A stretch of DNA of 64,000 nt, taken from the NCBI GenBank assembly GCA_037976565.1, contig CP137669.1, positions 38,094,912 through 38,158,911 on the forward strand. The letters are read 5' to 3'. Under the pieces are notes generated by a model. That model saw only the letters and a program-made list of their open reading frames with translations, did not search any database and was not told the origin of the DNA. Origin of the DNA: Mesocentrotus franciscanus. Its lineage: Eukaryota; Echinodermata; Echinoidea; Camarodonta; Strongylocentrotidae. This document shows, piece by piece, positions 37,899 to 49,456 of this stretch (its first letter is position 1; each line of letters begins with the position of its first letter). Made by a program: the position numbers and the translations under genes.

Positions 37899-38129
37899 TA
37901 TAGCAAGATACCTAACACGGGATAGGCCCAAGCCGTCACATCATGTATTTGCTATGCTACATGACCTGAGTGGATTGTCACATGCTGTGTATTTCTCTGG
38001 CATGCCCGTTCAGTGCCTACAAAGCATATCATATAGCAAGATGCCTAACATGGAGTAGGCCCGGTCCGTTGCAGCGTGCATCTGCTACAACACATTATGG
38101 AGTGGATCGTCTCTTGATGGTGTATCTGT
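37899..38129. repeat. Two-unit ~134-bp tandem duplication
   Basis: ATAGCAAGATACCTAACA at 37899 recurs as ATAGCAAGATGCCTAACA at 38033. Both units continue through TAGGCCC, a GAGTGGAT box and a GTGTAT end. Clearly diverged. Confidence 0.7.
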
Positions 38130-38400
38130 TTGATTAGACAGAGGGCGGGTGCACGCCTCGCTGCCTCACTCTCGTGGGTTCGTCGCCTCCTTGCACGGAC
38201 AACGCCAGCCGTGCCCTTGTCCGCCCGTCCTCCCCGGGACCCCGAAACCACGTTTAACGACACGGACGGCGACCATGGGGTCGACGTGGCACGCGGGATA
38301 CGGGAGACATGCCTCGTGGAATCATGTCGCCGTTCCCGCGCCACGGCAAAGGCAGATGCCGTCGAGGAAAGACGTTTTTCATAAACCGTTTTGTACCCCC
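38130..38400. other. GC-rich island of unknown origin
   Basis: About 270 bp with a much higher GC and CpG content than the AT-rich surroundings. It is open in three frames on both strands, as GC-rich DNA tends to be. I recognise no protein family and no terminal repeats. It could be a CpG island, an unrecognised transposon interior, or inserted foreign DNA. Confidence 0.5.
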
Positions 38401-38515
38401 GGCGGCGTTTTTGCGTATTAATATATAGATGGCAGAAAGAGGCAAAATGCACCTAAAAGCAAGAGCAAAATGATATTCACACTAATATAAAGAAGAGAAG
38501 AGGGGAAAGGAAAGT

Positions 38516-38580
38516 AGAGAGAGAGAGAGAGAGAGAGGGGATAGAGCAAGATATAAAGACAGAGAGAGAGAGAGAGAGAC
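38516..38580. repeat. (GA)n microsatellite
   Basis: Two GA runs (about 38516-38538 and 38561-38580) separated by ordinary sequence. Confidence 0.85.
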
Positions 38581-38782
38581 AGCCAAAAAGAGAAAGACAG
38601 ACGAAGGTGATAATGGGTAATGTGCGCAAGTACAAAAATTAAAATATCATTAATTTCTGGTTTTTCTCCTAAGTGCCTTCGAACACTACTCAAAATATAT
38701 TATGGTTAGCATATTATTATAGATTCTCTAAAGATAAAAGACCCTCCTCAGTTGTATTTTTTTTAAATTGAAATTTTAGTCA

Positions 38783-40337
38783 TTAAAGTTGATACTTATA
38801 GGAAATAAAATCAAATAAAAATAGTTTATTTTATAATTGAATGAGTTATTAAAGCAATTTATGCAGCTAACATGCCATGAAAGTGTGCAGTTTTGTGTTT
38901 TATGAAAATCAAATTTCACTAAATTGACTCTATCCTGACCTACGAAATCGCCTAAGGGAAAGTGGCTTTGTGAGTGACGTCAGAGCCGGGATATGCTTCA
39001 CGCAGCTATAGAGACTAACTGCGATCTACACACAAATGTTCATAGAGTCGATGTCAGTTCCACTCTCTCAAAACGATTGAAATATTGCCTGAATGGTCAA
39101 TATCTGGCATACAGTTGTCCTCTCCCGTCCTGAAACATATCCTAATGTCAATATTCATGTCATTATTGGCATTGAAAAAGTGACAATATCCGTAAAATAA
39201 CTGTTTACAACTCAACTTTTTCACCGGCTTTAGCTTGCCAGCTGAGCTGTATGTACACGGAGATAGTATGAAAAATCAACCTAGCTGTGTTTCAAAACAA
39301 AATTACCTTTAGTAGAATCATGTTCCGAGGTGGAATTTCCTTTGACATAACAATGAATAATGTTTCTTCTCCATTTTCATTTGTCGATAACTATAATTAC
39401 ATAGAATAGTGTATTTCGCCCGTTTTGTTTTGGTTTGGTTTCGTAAGGGTTTCGTCTATCGCGACTGAAATGCAAGCGTACAGCTGTGTGTGTGCGGTGT
39501 GCAGTGCAGTCACGTTTACGTGTGTTTTGATGTGCGCAGGTAATGTAAATCCGCCAGCGATACTAAATTCAATCAGCGATCAGCCGTGTAGGTAATGCGG
39601 CTGCCAAGAGCCGCACTACTCGCAGATGAATCGTAACAACAGCAGAATCGCCTCGATTTTTCCAGCTAATCTAGCCATGATACGATCGACTAAATGAAAT
39701 ATTCTTCGATTTGTTTGAATTTTATTTTATTCATAATAATGATTAAATCAATACTGTTTTCTTCCATAGTGGAATAGGTGAAGTCTCCGACTGATATGTC
39801 AAAGTGAATTAACTACATGGTGGTAAAAATCGCCGGCACCCAAATCCCATTATATTATGCATGCTCGCTGTACAACAAAGCCGCGGGGACACAGCCATAG
39901 TTTCACCTTCTTTTCCCCCATTTGTCAACGTTTTTATTTCACAAATAATACATTTCTTAGAATATCAAGATGGAAATATTAATGAGAAGTAACTTACAAA
40001 CAATGTTGTATTATAATTTATTCTATAGTAAGGGTAAAATAACACATAAGTTGAAGCTGTGTTTTCAGCCTTATAATGTTATACATGCGTTCTACTAGAT
40101 ACCCGGAAGTGGCACACTAGCCACGCCTCCCTTTCCTACGTCACAGCTAAAGGCCGTTTCGGATGACAATAGGGCAAATTTGTCCCAGAGAATAGGGTAA
40201 TTGTTTTCACCCTAATTTCGCTTTTTCGGAAGTGTTATGTTGTTTGAATGTCATCCAAGCTCATTGTATGGCTTATAAACTTTGTGTAGATATGAATATC
40301 TTCATATTTAGGGCTCTTCTATGAATATCACCTTTAA
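38783..40337. mobile_element. Possible 1.55-kb TTAA-type element
   Basis: TTAAAGTTGATACTTATAGG at the left and CTATGAATATCACCTTTAA at the right are inverted repeats with a few mismatches. The interior holds CpG-richer segments, for example 38940-39010 and 39470-39660, in AT-rich flanks. No coding frame. The ends are short, so this is tentative. Confidence 0.4.
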
Positions 40338-42341
40338 AAAAAAGTGTTTTGGAACAAATAGGAAAGTTGTCTGCCACTACATCACAGAGAGATTACTGAT
40401 TTAGAAAATTTGAAGTTTTACAATTTTTAAAAATTCATAACTTTTTTCATGTTTTGTCTGATTTAATTCCAACTTTATGAATGTCACCAGAATGTAAACA
40501 AACTTGTAGTGCTCTGGCAAGCTTGGTTGACAACCATGTGTATCTAAAACTAAAAGGTATCGAATATTAAGATGAAATGCAATGACACTTGATGCAGGAA
40601 GCCTGTGAATAAATAGAGCAGGCCGTTAAACCTTGCATCCCTGACAGAATTGCATTGCATGATAGAGGAATTCTTAAGACACTATTAGGAATTTCATTTT
40701 TAAAAATACTAATACCCTTCTTCCCTGCTCACAACAAACTTCCACTCTCCCACCAGCCCAACCCAACAATTGAGTTAAAACTTGATCCATCAATCCTCAG
40801 AGATACTAAATTAGCATCATTGAAAATGATAAAACATTATCTCAATCCTTTGCTATTTTTAAGTCTCAGGATAAATTAATACTCTGAAAATGTACTATAG
40901 GGAAATCTAAGCCTCTTATTAGTTCATCCAACTGCATTATACCACCGTCACCACCATCACCACCATCACCATACACATCTGTAGATATGCACCTGCCTCC
41001 CCTGGACAGTTCTATGTGTACAGAATGAACCTATCAATATGAATTAAAAGACAACTAATCCTATTTCTATTGATGAATGAGGGAGGGCTCTCACCTCGGT
41101 TAACAAACCTTGACCGAGAATAGAAAAGCATGACCTTGTTTGGCTGGAAAGGACGGGATGCGTGCATTAATTTGCCCATGAGGAGAAATATACGGAAATG
41201 GTAGATCAACAGAGAAACGTTCAGTGGAACGCCATTATAAAGAACACTGTTGCATGTAATAAACTCTCTTTATAGCAGGTAAGTCCATTGTTTTTGAACT
41301 GTGATAGGTTTCTTTCTTTCAAGTCAATTTCCCTTGTCCCAAGGAGTTTGTTCAGAGAGGTTCCACCGTACTTCCTTGACCAAGAATGGTATGTAGGTGA
41401 TATGAAGTGATATGGTATGGGCATGATATACCAGGAATTATTTCTGCACATAATTTTTAACAAACCCAGTCAAACCTGTGCAAAAAGGCCATACAAGGCC
41501 ATGTAAAGGTAATTACGATTATTCTTAGACAATTTATTTTGTAGAGATGGTTGAAATAACAGGTTGGACATTAAGGCCCTTTTGTTTCTAGCATACAAGT
41601 GATATAAGTGAAAGCTTCGCCCGCAGTGCACTTATAAACCATATTTTATGTGTAAATAAATTGCAATTGGGATTGAGAAAAAGTGGCGTACTCAATTAAC
41701 TTTTTGTTATAAGATACAGAAATGTGATATATAAAAAAAAATCAGTGGTTTACTGTGTAATATCTGAATGAGGATAAATAGCATGTATATGTAGTTTATT
41801 CAATGCATACCATACATATTTATATCGTAACAATATCCACCAGGGATTTTAAGGTTAAAGTGAAAGTCATAAATTTATTGCCCGAAGATGAAGAAACCAT
41901 CTTGTGTGACAGCTATTTGCTCTGACATCCTCATGTTCAAACACTTTGTACATCAACCTATAGTGCAGATCGTTCGACACATGTTCTGGTGACAATTGGA
42001 GCCAATATCCTACACAAACAAAATTCTTAACTTCCAGCCTGGACTAAGCGCTACATTTAGCTTTATCCATAACCCTAATTCTAAACCCAACCATAAACTC
42101 AAAAGCAACCCTATCCCTATATATTTTGTGAAATAAAACCAGGAGCAATTGTTCATGGAGCATATTTCGAAGCACCATGATGATAATTTATTAGCACTGG
42201 TGTGTATTAGGTGCTCAGGGAATAAAATATGGCAAGTAAAGATTTTTTCTGCTAGTGATATTGGTCCATAAAGTGTAAGCTGACTTATATGACAGTTTAT
42301 TTAACCTATTCAATATGTAGAATAATTATAAGAAATAATTA
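40338..42341. other. No gene seen
   Basis: AT-rich sequence with a short (CACCAT)n stretch near 40944-40973. No gene. Confidence 0.55.
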
Positions 42342-42984
42342 AGTAATATTGACTGCCTTCAGGGCAATACGACATATATTGCCCGAACCGAAGGTGAGGG
42401 TGATATATGACAAGTCGTATTGCCCTGAATTAGGCAGTCAATATTACTATTATTAACCACATCAGACATCTAGAGCAAACAAGAAACTCTTACTATTTTA
42501 TACTCTTAAATTACGTAAAATACAGTAGCCTACACTGCACAGGGTTTCCTAGCATGAAAAGTTGCAAAAACATCGTCAAACCAGCACTGTTCATCTAGCG
42601 CTTGACAAAATTTTCGATACACTGCAAACAGTGTGCCTTGGGTGTGATTATTACGTCACAATAGAGTGCGCGCAAAGTGCGCAGGTTCTCATACGCGTAA
42701 TAGATGCGCAAAGAAAATTACAAAAACCTGGATGTTGGCTTTACATTATTGCTCACTAGTTTAACACGCATTTTGCCATTGACTTTCCAGAATGGGCAAT
42801 AATATTTGTTCATTGGTTCACTGTGTAATAATATTGACCGGCAAATTACACACAAAATCCCATTGACTTTTCTGAGCGGTCAATATTTGTTTTTAACGCG
42901 TAGTTTTGTTGGCTTATCAATTAAACTTAGAAGGCAATACAATTTAAAAATTGCCCGGCTCAGATGTCTGATACGGTTAATAAT
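42342..42984. mobile_element. Composite inverted-repeat element
   Basis: A hairpin block at 42342-42448 has arms AGTAATATTGACTGCCTTCA... (42342-42373) and its complement (42414-42448). It abuts a second pair of inverted ends, ATTATTAACC..ATCAGACATCT (42449-42471) and AGATGTCTGAT..GGTTAATAAT (42962-42984). The interior carries ATTGCCCG and CAATATT motifs repeatedly. Non-autonomous. Confidence 0.65.
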
Positions 42985-45900
42985 AACCATTATAACAAGG
43001 TAACTTTGACCATCTCACTTATTTGTATTCAGGTTGTTTGTTTACTTGCTATTCTCTTTGTTTTGTTTTGTTTTGTTTTTTGCCCAGATATAACAAGGTT
43101 TATATAATTATACATACCGGTAGGTACACTGTAGTTTCCTTGATCTCAAGAGTATGTTTCGACGAGGTTCCACTGTATTTGCAAGGCACATGCAATGTGA
43201 ATGGGGGTTCCCTAATGCGTGCCTCGAGCATGACTTTACCTTCATGAATGAATGAACAGCCTTTCACATTAATGTTCCCTTCAGTGCGTGACTTGCTCTT
43301 CAACCAAATTTGGAGCAAGTAACTCATAAAGAAAAATAAATTAGAAAAATCATTAATCCAAAGGGTATGAAAATTGAAAGTACATTATGGTTCAGGGCTC
43401 AGAGGCATCAGTGTAGTGGAAGAAAGGGGAACTTGTTTCTACTAACACCAATCCCCTCCCCCTCCCCTCCCCCGGAAAATAGCTATACAACTATTAAACA
43501 AATACCAGCACTATAATATAGTTAGATATACTAGTGCTGATATATATCTGAAAAAATGAATACTCTCTTTTTGCTTGTTATATTTTTCATTGTGTGATTA
43601 TTATGACATCTGTTTTTGTTTGTTTTCTTTATTATTCTTTTTCTTTCTTTCTTTATTTCTCTCTCATTTCTTTCCTTCATTTTTGCTTGATTGTTCAATC
43701 TCCAGCAAACTGAACATATTGATATTCATGTGATGGGGTGCATCAATAGCAGAGGCATGGATGATGCATTTCATATTCTTGAGAAAAGGGAGAATAGATC
43801 ATAGTGAGAGAGAAACAGACAGAGAGAGAGAGAGAGACAAAGAGGCAGACAGAGAGGGGGAGGGAGAGAGACAGAAAGGGAGAGAGACAGAGAGAGAAAG
43901 GAGAGGGAAAGAGAGAGAGAGAGAGAGAGTACAGAGAGAGAGAGAGAGAGAGAGGGAGATGGGCCAAAAAATGAAACAATATGAAATATTGAGAGGATAT
44001 AATAGAAAATTGATAATTAAAGAGAGATGCCCTGGTTCCCTTTCTTATGGCACTATCAATTATCATTATCAAGTCACTCAAATAGGAATACAAAGAGGCA
44101 GAGCTCTGTAGTGCCTGATTGTACCCCTTCCAGCATATCAGTGCTTTCTTACAGTTGTATTAAATAAATTCACCAATCCATCAATTGTAATTGAAGATAT
44201 TAAAATACATGTATGTAATTTATAGTTATGTATGGTTATTGGATTATTTATTGAATTTGATCAAAAAAGCAATGGATTAAATTTATTCAGCTCATTTGAT
44301 ATCCCGATTTGAAAAGTAGAGGGCAGAAATTCATGGTTATTTGTGTTGTGCAGAATAAGGTCACAGACATTGGGAAAACATTAATTAAGTCGAATTTATT
44401 AGATGATAAACTGCATTCTCCCCAAACTTCTTAGAAGTCTTAAAATGAAATACAAATATGGAGATTTAGAAAAGAAAGCAAGTTTATTGGCACAAAAATG
44501 TAAACAAACACTAAAATGAACTACAAAATGTTTTGGAGAATAATACTTATAAGGTTTGCAAGTATGTTATACATGTACAGCGTTTACCCAGGCAATATTA
44601 CCGGTACTGTCATCCTTATGCATCTGTTTTGAGTAAAGTCAACCTCGCGTAAGTAAGTCACCTTCGTAGAAATATGACTTACGCATAGGTACTAAATGTA
44701 CATATATGTTATCCCTGGGCCTAGCATAACTGCCCCGTTGCCCTCCAACACCTTTCCAAGCCGTAGCGCCAGCATAAAGTCGTGATCATATCCCCAAATA
44801 GCTTGTGCAACACAACCTTAACTTATGTCTAATTTCCAGATCATAATGCAATAATTGAACAAATTTTAAACAAAAGGTATTCCTTATAAAAGTCAGGGTA
44901 ATGTAAATATCAACCCTACCTACTTTTATGGACATGGAAGAAAAAAAACCCAGAGATCATATGAAGCAAAATAGATCACCCCTCTCTCCCTCTTATTTTC
45001 GTAACTGCCTTAATCATGAATTTCAGTTGTTCTCTAGTCAGCACGAGGTAGTTTCGTACCCGGAAGTGCAGATGAGCGTCTGAGCGTTTTATAGTACATG
45101 AAATCCCATTCATCTTTCTCCCTGTCAAAAACTCGTATTGACAATTATTCAGTGCGTGCCGTGGTGATCTTCTCAAAATCTCTGATCCCAATTAACAGCA
45201 AATTGAAGACACTGGCATACCTCATTCCCAACAAACAAGGATGTGTTTGCAAGTATGAAGGGCTTCTTGCTTGATTTTACAAGTCAGTGTTTTTCCAAGT
45301 TTTATTTCTTCTGCAAGGACTATCTTTGAAATATTTTGGTTGCTTGTTGTGTCAAGTTTGTTTTTGCTCATTTTTTTCTTCTGCTTTCAATATCGGTGCG
45401 AGAGAGATGGGTGAGAGAGAAAACAAAATCAGTGTGTGCTGCGTGCTTTGACAATGATTGATTACACATTGTTCGCCTTTTGCAATGTGAATTCAATGCT
45501 TTTTGTTTGGGGAATTTGATCGATTTTGGCGATAAAAATAGAATAATTCAGAGGGTTAACATGCGGCGCGATGGTCTATGAAGAAAATTCAGGACTTTTT
45601 AAATTGACTTACAAGGTTATTTGACACATGCAATGTTGACTTGTGCAAGGTTGACTGTACATGTAAGTCCGCATTTTATGTACGAGTATAATGATTGTAT
45701 ACATCAGAGTTGAATATTATTACTTCTTGTCAACTACGGTCAAAACAAGGGGTTGGCAGCTGATTTGATATGATTATATGTTTAATTTACAATATGTGGG
45801 ATTAAAGACTCAAATACATATGTTGGCTACTAGTACACCACTTACATCATTCACGCTATCAATATTTCACATTGAATATCATATTCATCGCATCACATGT

Positions 45901-46090
45901 AGATACATTGGTTAGTGAAAATTTCAAAAAATAATTGGCACAAACAACCAGAAGGATATCAAAGTGGATGTTTGAGGTTCTGACCTGTATTCACGCAACC
46001 AACAAAAATGGGATTTTAAGTGTATACCATAATCAACCAAGCATCATAAAATGATATTGTGCTTATAGTACGTTACAGGCCCCCCCCCCC
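42985..46090. other. No gene seen; GA tract
   Basis: AT-rich sequence with a GA-rich tract at 43801-43965. Frames on both strands over that tract are low-complexity. Nothing else recognised. Confidence 0.55.
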
Positions 46091-46249
46091 ATAGTTCTAA
46101 GGAGAACTATAGCGCTTAGAGAGGATGAGTGGCGGCTCAAGCACGTCAGCTATTCTCCACTCCTGACGACGGATAGTCAACCTATTCGAAACGTAGAGCC
46201 ACTCCCGCCACTCATCCTCTCTAAGCGCTATAGTTCTCCTTAGAACTAT
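46091..46249. repeat. Perfect 45-bp inverted repeat with 69-nt loop
   Basis: 46091-46135 and 46205-46249 are exact reverse complements. The outer 20 bp of each arm is itself a hairpin (ATAGTTCT, four bases, AGAACTAT). The loop holds a hammerhead-like motif. Perfect pairing suggests recent origin or active maintenance. I read it as part of a retroelement or foldback element. Confidence 0.9.
46160..46200 (+). ncRNA. Hammerhead-ribozyme-like motif (tentative)
   Basis: CTGACGA (46163-46169) matches the conserved CUGANGA core and GAAAC (46188-46192) the second core. Between them GGATAG (46171-46176) pairs with CTATTC (46182-46187) as stem II. After GAAAC, an AC/GT mini-stem III and GTA (46193-46195) would be the cleavage triplet, with CTC/GAG as a short stem I. 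One C at 46170 lies outside consensus between the core and stem II. Minimal hammerheads of this kind are known from Penelope-like elements. No activity can be inferred from sequence alone. Confidence 0.35.
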
Positions 46250-46274
46250 AAGCTAAGAAAGAAAGATAACCAAC

Positions 46275-46356
46275 AGTCTTTTTCAAGACTACACCAACAG
46301 TGCTTTTCAGGACTACACACCCTCAAGAAAGAATACTGAGAGTTCTTTTCAGAACT
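46275..46356 (+). promoter_or_regulatory. Three histone-like 3' stem-loops with CAAGAAAGA element
   Basis: Three 6-bp stems with the same TTTC loop: AGTCTT/AAGACT (46275-46290, perfect), AGTGCT/AGGACT (46299-46314, one mismatch) and AGTTCT/AGAACT (46341-46356, perfect). The first two have CCAAC upstream and ACTACAC downstream, like replication-dependent histone mRNA ends. CAAGAAAGA (46324-46332) follows the second by 9 nt and equals the sea urchin histone downstream element that pairs with U7 snRNA. Unlike true histone stems, the first pair is A-T rather than G-C. No histone reading frame is near. Confidence 0.55.
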
Positions 46357-46403
46357 TCTCAATCCTCCCTCTCTCTCACATGGTGCACCCGCAAGCCTAC
46401 TGT

Positions 46404-46450
46404 ATACATATATATATATATATACATATGTATATGTATATATATATATC
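46404..46450. repeat. (AT)n microsatellite
   Basis: TATATA/CATATG run followed by poly-T and poly-G tracts. Confidence 0.85.
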
Positions 46451-46838
46451 TTTTTTTGGGGGGGGAGGGGGAGGCACCGATGTATTCTGGGTGCCTGTTA
46501 ATGTTGAGTTCTGTTTTTGTTCTTAGTAGATGTAAGCTGTATTAGAATCATACAACCAGATTTTACAGAATAATTTTTGCAAATTGACAGCAAACATGAA
46601 AAGTCATAGGATTGTTACATTTCTCTAACTGTGTCACAAATTCATTCACTCTTTTTACCTCTTCCATTTCAATTTCTTTGAAATCCCTAATCACTTGGCA
46701 GCAAACATAAATATTTTTAGCTTGACAATATAACATACAATAAGCATAGATACCTGGTACAAAATATTTTGACGGAAGCTCAAATTAATAAGTAATCCTT
46801 AATCAGTGCGAAATTTGGAGTTGCATTTTAAAAATGAT

Positions 46839-46844
46839 TTTAAT
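46839..46844 (-). terminator. Candidate poly(A) signal ATTAAA of the Myb/SANT gene
   Basis: ATTAAA on the minus strand about 100 nt downstream of the stop codon at 46943. It is the nearest plausible signal I can see. Confidence 0.4.
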
Positions 46845-46942
46845 CTAAGATGACATGATGCTTGAACAATTGAGAAAGGAAGATGAAGAAAAAGAGGGAG
46901 GAAAAGGATTAGATGTAGATGCTGATGAGATGATTGTGATGA

Positions 46943-49453
46943 TTACTGAGGTTGCTGGTTAGGAGTGACCATATCTTGGTTGGGAGCACCAGGGTAGCCT
47001 TCAGGAGGGCTAGACCTTGGGAGAGCTGTCTCCATAGCACCATTGGTAGATCTATCTTGGATGTTTTCCTGGTTCATATGTGTTGAGACATCCTGGTGGG
47101 CAGCAGAAGCATTGATGGAAGGTGCAGGAGGGGTGGCTTCTGAAGGGGGTGGTGTGGCAACACTCTCAAGAGGCTGCTCAGGGATATCTGCTTGGGGAGG
47201 AGGAACCACTACAGAAGTAGGAGCAGAGGTCCCACTAGGACCAGGTTCAGCAGTATCCATCTGGTTTCCACCAACATCACCATCATCATCATCTTCATCA
47301 TCCTCATCATCCTCATCCTCTGGTCCCTCATCCTCATCTTCGTCACCCTCATCATCCATAACTCTTCCTTTACTACTCCTGGAGTCGTACAACATCTCTA
47401 TCTTCTTCACCCAGTATTCCTTCTGGAGAGCCATGACATCTTTTTCCATTTTCAAGTTCTGCATCTTTGTCTTGTGCTCTGTATTCAGCAGATTCATCCT
47501 CTTCTTATGCTCAACAAGGTGGAGATTCAGGATTTCCTGCTGGATGTGCTCGCTCATGGCGCTCCCACTCCCGCCCGCTACTTGAAAATCATAGGATTGG
47601 TACGCTGCCTCTTGCTGCTGTGCTGCTTTACGCTTTCGAGCCTTCTTCTCCTCATCTTGTTTCTTTACTTGGGCAGCCTGAGCTCTGGCAGATGTTCTGG
47701 TAGGTGTCTTGCCAGAACTTCTTCCAGATGATGCCCTGCGGCGTTTCGTGGAGTCTTCTTTGCTGATGGTGCATAATCTTCATCCTTTTCATCATCAGGT
47801 AATTCCACCTCGGAATCGCTTCTCATTGTTCCTTCAAAGCTTCCTTCCTCTTCATAGTCACCAAGGTTGTCATCCATTGCTAGGGGTGTACTGGGATTGA
47901 AGAAAACAAGTTGTAAAGGAATAATGAATTTAATCTTTTTCAGTAGTGTTACAAACATGCTGCTCCAATGTACACTATGTTTAAATCAGAAATTGACAAA
48001 TAACAATCTTTATAGTTCAAGTGTTATAATGATTCACTTGAAAGTTTTCCAATTCATTGGATTCATGAAATATGAAACTTAAATGCATCCAGTCATGAGG
48101 AATTAAGAGATGCATTAAGCTAAGTCAAGATTGAAGCAAAATATCATTCATCTCAGCTTGTCTAGGTTATTTAAATTGGTCAATTTTTTTCTTCTGCAAT
48201 ATCCTATATCGTATCACACGTTTTATCACTTTTCTATGTATACTTCTTAGTTTTTAAATAAACAAGAACAATAATAGCAATGTGCAATAGACTGACGTAA
48301 TTGGACAAGCCTGCATGTTTGAATGTATTTAACAGAAATTACAGCACCATTTAAATGCTGTGCATCATCATCCCCGTGCATCATCAAATCTAGAAGAAAT
48401 TTTGTCTTACTCATAAACCCCTTGCTGATATTCTTCATTGATTCTCCTAGCAGTCTCCTTGAGTTCCTGACACAGTTCAGGCTGGTATCGGAACTCTGGG
48501 TGGTCCTCTGTCCAGTCATTGTCCTCGTTGTCCTGGTCACCGAGCCCATCATCCAGATCGATGGACATCAGTCGACAGATCTTTCGGGAGAGGAGCGTCA
48601 TATTGTGGCGTTTGCCCACCATCTTGGCTTCCATGTACTGTTTATATTCCTTCCTGGCTGCTTGCACCAAGTTCTTCCACTGGGTGCGGCATTTCTCACC
48701 ACCCTTTCCTCTCACGAGGTGCTCTTCAAGGGGACCGAACCTGAAGATGAACAAAAGCAGAAGGAAAAAGGGTGTTTGCAGTTACTCTCACAAAATCAGC
48801 TCCTAACCTGGAAGAAAATATGAATTGAAATTGCTGATAATGTATTCTAACACAAATACCTTTTGAGCACCACTTCCATTTGCTTTATACTGAAAATTCC
48901 ATACATTTCCAGTTCCATGGTTGATAAAGGAAAACACTGTAGATCCTTTTCATAGAAGGAATGAGTTTAAATATGCCCAATAATATACATTTTATCCAGG
49001 GCACAAGTAATATTTAATGCTTTCTATTAAAAAAAGAAATCTATGCAATTTTTAGGGCAGAACAAATGGAAGCCCGGCTCAAAAGAAACATGTACATCAC
49101 AAAGTTGCCAATTTGTGTTTGATTGATTACAACTTCAAATTTATGTTTCTTATTCTTTATTGAATTGTCCTCAAGTTTTCACGGATCTGCTTCTCCCAAT
49201 ATTATGCTTTTAAAACCAATGTACACTTAGAATGGGTCTGCCCTTTAAAGTAGTACATATCTTACTCTTTAGCTATGGCTTGATAAATCTGCTCCCAGAC
49301 CCTTCTCTTAGCATTGATGGAGGCAGTTTCTTTCCTAGGGTCAGTGATGATGTCAAAACGATTCTTCACATGTTCAAAGAGGAAGAACTTTTCAGCAGTG
49401 TTCCAGTTCCTCGACCTTGGCCGACGTGCTCCATATTCATCTTCTTCCATCAT
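46943..49453 (-). CDS. Myb/SANT-like DNA-binding nuclear protein (three coding exons, one frame break)
   Basis: Exons 49453-49266, 48740-48411 and 47890-46943. Introns start GTAAGA and end CAG, and both junctions keep frame. An AG acceptor directly before the ATG pair implies an upstream non-coding exon. Residues ~13-105 form a Myb_DNA-bind_5-like helical domain with tryptophans at 17, 53 and 84, joined across exons 1 and 2. Exon 3 encodes an acidic stretch, a basic RKRK/RRR region, a coiled coil starting MSEHIQQEILNL, an Asp/Glu tract and a Pro-rich tail. The frame changes near 47750-47765 without room for an intron; the exon total is 1466 nt, one short of 489 codons. Likely a nuclear, DNA-binding regulator of the MSANTD/NAIF1-like type. 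Whether it derives from a Harbinger-type transposon Myb protein is inference. Confidence 0.85.
49106..49248. mobile_element. Relic of 27233-type element inside intron 1
   Basis: Contains TTGCCAATTTGTGTTTGATTG, TTACAACTTC, CTGCTTCTC and the end GGGTCTGCCCTTTAA, parallel to the right half of 27233-28164. It lies within the first coding intron of the Myb/SANT gene, close to the exon 1 donor. Confidence 0.55.
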
Positions 49454-49456
49454 TGT

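Noticed and set aside
37899..38129. A duplicated exon
   Set aside because: The two units differ by substitutions and indels that do not keep any reading frame.
38045..38452. 135-codon minus-strand and overlapping plus-strand frames
   Set aside because: All fall on the GC-rich island and none resembles a known protein; overlapping frames on both strands argue for composition rather than coding.
46275..46356. A histone pseudogene
   Set aside because: No histone-like reading frame is found upstream in any phase; only the 3' hairpins and downstream element are present.
46943..47731. Plus-strand frames of about 180 codons
   Set aside because: Shadows of the minus-strand Myb/SANT exon; the minus strand has splice sites, a domain and a coiled coil.
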